Source: Lentisphaeria bacterium
GTDB taxonomy: Bacteria > Verrucomicrobiota > Lentisphaeria > Oligosphaerales > Oligosphaeraceae
Length of the DNA stretch: 8,799 nucleotides
Reading direction: 5' to 3'
Assembly (NCBI GenBank): GCA_024405235.1
Contig: JAKSPA010000060.1
Span: 1-8,799 of the forward strand
Shown piece by piece: positions 6,073 through 8,799 of this stretch. A program made the position numbers and the translations under genes. The notes under the pieces are model-generated. The model saw only the letters and a list, made by a program, of their open reading frames with translations, did no database searches and was not told the DNA's origin. Numbering within the stretch: the first letter of the stretch is position 1; each line of letters starts with the position of its first letter.

Positions 6073-8799
6073 ATGAACAAAATACTTGCGTTTTCAATCA
6101 TGTCTTCAATCATAGCAATGGCATCCGACGGACTATTCTGGAAATTCACGCAAGGTCTTGATGGATGGGAATGTAGAAATTTCACAGAACTGACAATCGA
6201 TTCAAACGGCATAGAGGGACGCACAGACGGCAATAGTCTTCTTGTCTCTCCTGAACTGGATATAAAGGCCACAGACTATGATACCATGGAAGTAGTGCTT
6301 TCCAGCAGCACCAACGACGTATTCGGATTCTGCATCGCCTCCACCGCATCAACATACATTCCTGAATACAAAATACTTAAGCCACTCTCAAAGACAGACA
6401 GACTCTGCGTCTTCCGTCAACCACTGAACGCGGCAATCAACTGGACGCAAACCATCAAGGGCATTCAATTCTCTCCGAGTCTGAAAGATTCACGCGTGCG
6501 GATTCTCTCCGTTAGATTCTTCAGGGCAGGCGAAAACATGCTTTTCTGGGGCGATATGGAGACGATTCTGGACGGCACCCCTGCCGAATGGAATCTGAAG
6601 GACGGCGCTAAATTCGTGACTGACGATACCGCCAACTACGTTTCTCTGACGAACCATGCCGTTGCCGAATGTCCGTTCGCCTCCCTGGACCGTCTTGGCA
6701 GTTTCCGCTTCTCCGTTGAAACGCGCGGCACTTGCGGCGAAGCGCTTTTGACATACTTTGGAGAAAACGGCAATGTGCTCGCAAAAGAGACGCTTCAGTG
6801 CGATGCGGGCGACGAATGGAAAGAATGCGCTTTTGAAACAACGGCGCCGGATTTCGCATGGCGCGCGGAACTTTCCTTCCAATCCAAAGGCGAAGGCGCA
6901 TTCCAGATTCGCCATGCGAAGGCGATTAGACTCACTACGGCGCCGCTCTCCAGCAACGAGTGGTCCATGGGAAATGATGGCAAGCGGACGGACGCCACAG
7001 TTCGCAAGGAATTTCCTACCTGCGCAATCAAGAAGGAAAACGGCGTTTCCACTCTCTATGTGAACGGCAAGCGCCAGAGTCCTATTCACGCGTGGCATCT
7101 CGGTTTCCATGAAATGCATTCGCGAAATTCAGCGGACGTGGCTGGACTGACGCTGGAGGCAATTGACGTCAGCAAAGCCGGCGCAGGTTTCACGGAGAAC
7201 GGTTTTGACTACACGAAAGTGGACGAAATCCTTGAAAAACACTACCGCACCAGCCCTAACACCTATTTCATTATATATATGGATTTCAGCGGTTCATACC
7301 ACCAGTGGTGGCTGAACGCCCATCCAGAAGCGCAATGCAAACCAGAAGACGAATCGGCAGAAATCGGCGCATACGCGGGGCAACTCGGCAACTACGCATC
7401 CATGAGTTCGGAACTCTGGCGCTCAACCTTCGAAGATGTGCTTAGACGACTGGTCCGTCATGTGAAGGAATCGCCCTACGCCGATCGCGTCGTGGGCTTC
7501 CATACAGCCTCAGGAATCTCCTTCGAATGGCTGCAGTTCGGCAGCCAGAACCGACAGTTCTGCGACTACTCGAAATGCGGCACGGAGGATTTCAGGATCT
7601 TCCTGAAAGAGCGATACAAGACCGACGAGGCACTTCAAAAGGCATGGAAGAATGCTGAAGTGACGCTCGACACTGCGAAAGTTCCATCGACAGCACGTCG
7701 TTCGGCACCTGCCAACGGCATCTACTTCAATCCGCAGGACGAACAGGATGTTCTGGACTACAACGAATACCAGCAGGTACTCGTCAGCCACTGCATCACG
7801 CGATTCGGCAAGGCCATCAAGGAGGAATCCGACGGACGATGCATCAACGGCGTATTCTTCGGCTACACGAACTACTTGCATGACATGGTCTTCGGCGGTT
7901 CCAACGCAGGACACTTCGATGCACGGCATGTTCTGGATTCTCCTTATGTCGACTATCTGATCGCGCCAGTGCCTTACAACCAGCGGCGTCCCGGCGCCTT
8001 CACTGAAACCATGGTAGCGCCTCAGACATGCAACATCAACGGAAAGATATTCTTCAATCACGTCGATTTCCGCCATCACCACGCGCCACTCAGCGACTAC
8101 TACCGCACTGACAATCTTCAGGAGTCAGCCTCCGTGCTCTATCGCGAACTGGCACGCAATCTCGCAGAAGGAAATTCCTTCCAGTTCTATGATTTCTCCA
8201 ACGGCTGGACACTCGGCGACAAACGCATCTGCGCAATCGACGGCAAGATGCGCGAGCTCTTCGAAAAATACCGCTGGACAGTCAAGGATTTCGACAAGAA
8301 AAACTATCTCATGGTTGTTGTGGACGAACATCTGCCGCTGCACTTCAACTGCTTCCAGCCGCCCTTCGAGCGCGAACTCATCTACAATCAAGTGACCTAT
8401 CTCGATGCAGCGGGAATCCCGTGGAGATGCGTTCTTCTCTCCGATCTGATGAAACATCCAGAATTGCAGGACTATTCGTCATATCTCTTCCTCAACCAGT
8501 TCCTCATGGACGATGATACCATGCGTTTCCTCAAAGAGAAGATCATGACGGACAACCGTCTGGTGTCATTCGTCGGTCCCGTGGGCATTCTCACGCCCAA
8601 AGGCATAGACACGCACTACGCGGAAGCGCTTTTCGGACGGAAATTCGCAATCGACACGACAGAACGGGACGCGCACTGCGCGGCGACCAGCCTATGGCCG
8701 TCGCTCAACGGCGAGAAGTGGGGCTCAAAGCGCCGCGACACGCAGAGCTATCTCATGCTGCCAGAGGAAGCCGCGCAGGAAGAAATAGTCGGCACGATG
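6073..8799 (+). CDS. Exported GH42-like glycoside hydrolase paralog with N-terminal beta-sandwich region (partial, 3' end outside window)
   Basis: Open for 909 codons without a stop to the window edge, so the C-terminus is missing. Residues 1-17 form a signal peptide: MNK, a hydrophobic run, then AMA with likely cleavage before Ser18, so the protein is exported. Residues about 20-155 and 157-305 look like two beta-rich, possibly carbohydrate-binding modules (FWKFTQGLDGWE, then FWGDMETILDGTPAEW). The TIM-barrel region starts near 317 and a trimerisation-like domain near 745. It aligns with the gene at 1118 without gaps around SPY-SGISFEWLQFG, giving acid/base Glu485, and from Lys658 to Gln683. 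In the latter stretch the presumed nucleophile position is His663 (FFNHVDFR), with Asp665 and Arg667 kept. It may have another mechanism, another substrate or a binding role. Before the ATG there is only A-rich sequence and no Shine-Dalgarno. Confidence 0.75.
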   Translation, partial: MNKILAFSIMSSIIAMASDGLFWKFTQGLDGWECRNFTELTIDSNGIEGRTDGNSLLVSPELDIKATDYDTMEVVLSSSTNDVFGFCIASTASTYIPEYKILKPLSKTDRLCVFRQPLNAAINWTQTIKGIQFSPSLKDSRVRILSVRFFRAGENMLFWGDMETILDGTPAEWNLKDGAKFVTDDTANYVSLTNHAVAECPFASLDRLGSFRFSVETRGTCGEALLTYFGENGNVLAKETLQCDAGDEWKECAFETTAPDFAWRAELSFQSKGEGAFQIRHAKAIRLTTAPLSSNEWSMGNDGKRTDATVRKEFPTCAIKKENGVSTLYVNGKRQSPIHAWHLGFHEMHSRNSADVAGLTLEAIDVSKAGAGFTENGFDYTKVDEILEKHYRTSPNTYFIIYMDFSGSYHQWWLNAHPEAQCKPEDESAEIGAYAGQLGNYASMSSELWRSTFEDVLRRLVRHVKESPYADRVVGFHTASGISFEWLQFGSQNRQFCDYSKCGTEDFRIFLKERYKTDEALQKAWKNAEVTLDTAKVPSTARRSAPANGIYFNPQDEQDVLDYNEYQQVLVSHCITRFGKAIKEESDGRCINGVFFGYTNYLHDMVFGGSNAGHFDARHVLDSPYVDYLIAPVPYNQRRPGAFTETMVAPQTCNINGKIFFNHVDFRHHHAPLSDYYRTDNLQESASVLYRELARNLAEGNSFQFYDFSNGWTLGDKRICAIDGKMRELFEKYRWTVKDFDKKNYLMVVVDEHLPLHFNCFQPPFERELIYNQVTYLDAAGIPWRCVLLSDLMKHPELQDYSSYLFLNQFLMDDDTMRFLKEKIMTDNRLVSFVGPVGILTPKGIDTHYAEALFGRKFAIDTTERDAHCAATSLWPSLNGEKWGSKRRDTQSYLMLPEEAAQEEIVGTM

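Noticed and set aside
6490..7119. A 209-codon minus-strand frame
   Set aside because: It lies entirely antisense inside the exported glycosidase gene, whose plus-strand frame has clear homology to its paralog; a codon-bias shadow.
7510..8082. A 190-codon minus-strand frame
   Set aside because: It is antisense to the conserved barrel region of the exported glycosidase, has no recognisable motif and no plausible start context.

Overview
The window looks like a chromosomal segment of a Lentisphaerota-type bacterium (Victivallales-like), with Kiritimatiellota, other Verrucomicrobiota and Planctomycetota as alternatives. Three points support this. First, one protein carries a prepilin-like helix followed by an H-X9-DG motif, a hallmark of the very large pseudopilin families of these phyla. 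Second, there are two large divergent GH42-like glycoside hydrolase paralogs. Third, four of the five gene starts lack a clear Shine-Dalgarno sequence. Base composition is near 50% GC by eye, with one visibly AT-richer gene. The assignment is inference from protein style, not from a marker gene.

Layout: (1) 43-711 (+) is a small nucleoside phosphorylase/nucleosidase of the MTA/SAH nucleosidase type, with an Asp-to-Asn change at the expected catalytic acid. (2) 712-1117 is non-coding: a hairpin directly after the stop, a structured inverted-repeat block, a 3 x 9-bp tandem repeat and a possible sigma70-like promoter. (3) 1118-3286 (+) is a 722-residue GH42/GH-A-like glycosidase without signal peptide. 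(4) 3287-3402 is a short convergent gap rich in inverted repeats. (5) 3403-4335 (-) fuses a DUF805 membrane domain to a prepilin-like/H-X9-DG C-terminal region. (6) 4336-4628 is a divergent AT-rich intergenic region. (7) 4629-5987 (+) is a MATE-family efflux transporter. (8) 6073-8799 (+) is a second, exported GH42-like paralog with an N-terminal extension. It is open for 909 codons and runs off the end of the window.

How the genes fit together: the two glycosidase-like proteins share a barrel-plus-trimerisation-domain layout and align without gaps through both expected active-site strands. The first (no signal peptide) keeps both Glu residues. The second (signal peptide, extra N-terminal modules) keeps the acid/base Glu but has His at the presumed nucleophile. 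This suggests a glycan-use locus of recently diversified paralogs, typical of polysaccharide- or mucin-degrading members of the group. The nucleosidase, MATE and DUF805-fusion genes sit on separate transcription units with no obvious shared pathway. I saw no tRNA, rRNA, CRISPR array, transposase or phage gene. The most unusual items are the DUF805/H-X9-DG fusion, the two active-site substitutions, and the mutually exclusive hairpins in the convergent gap.
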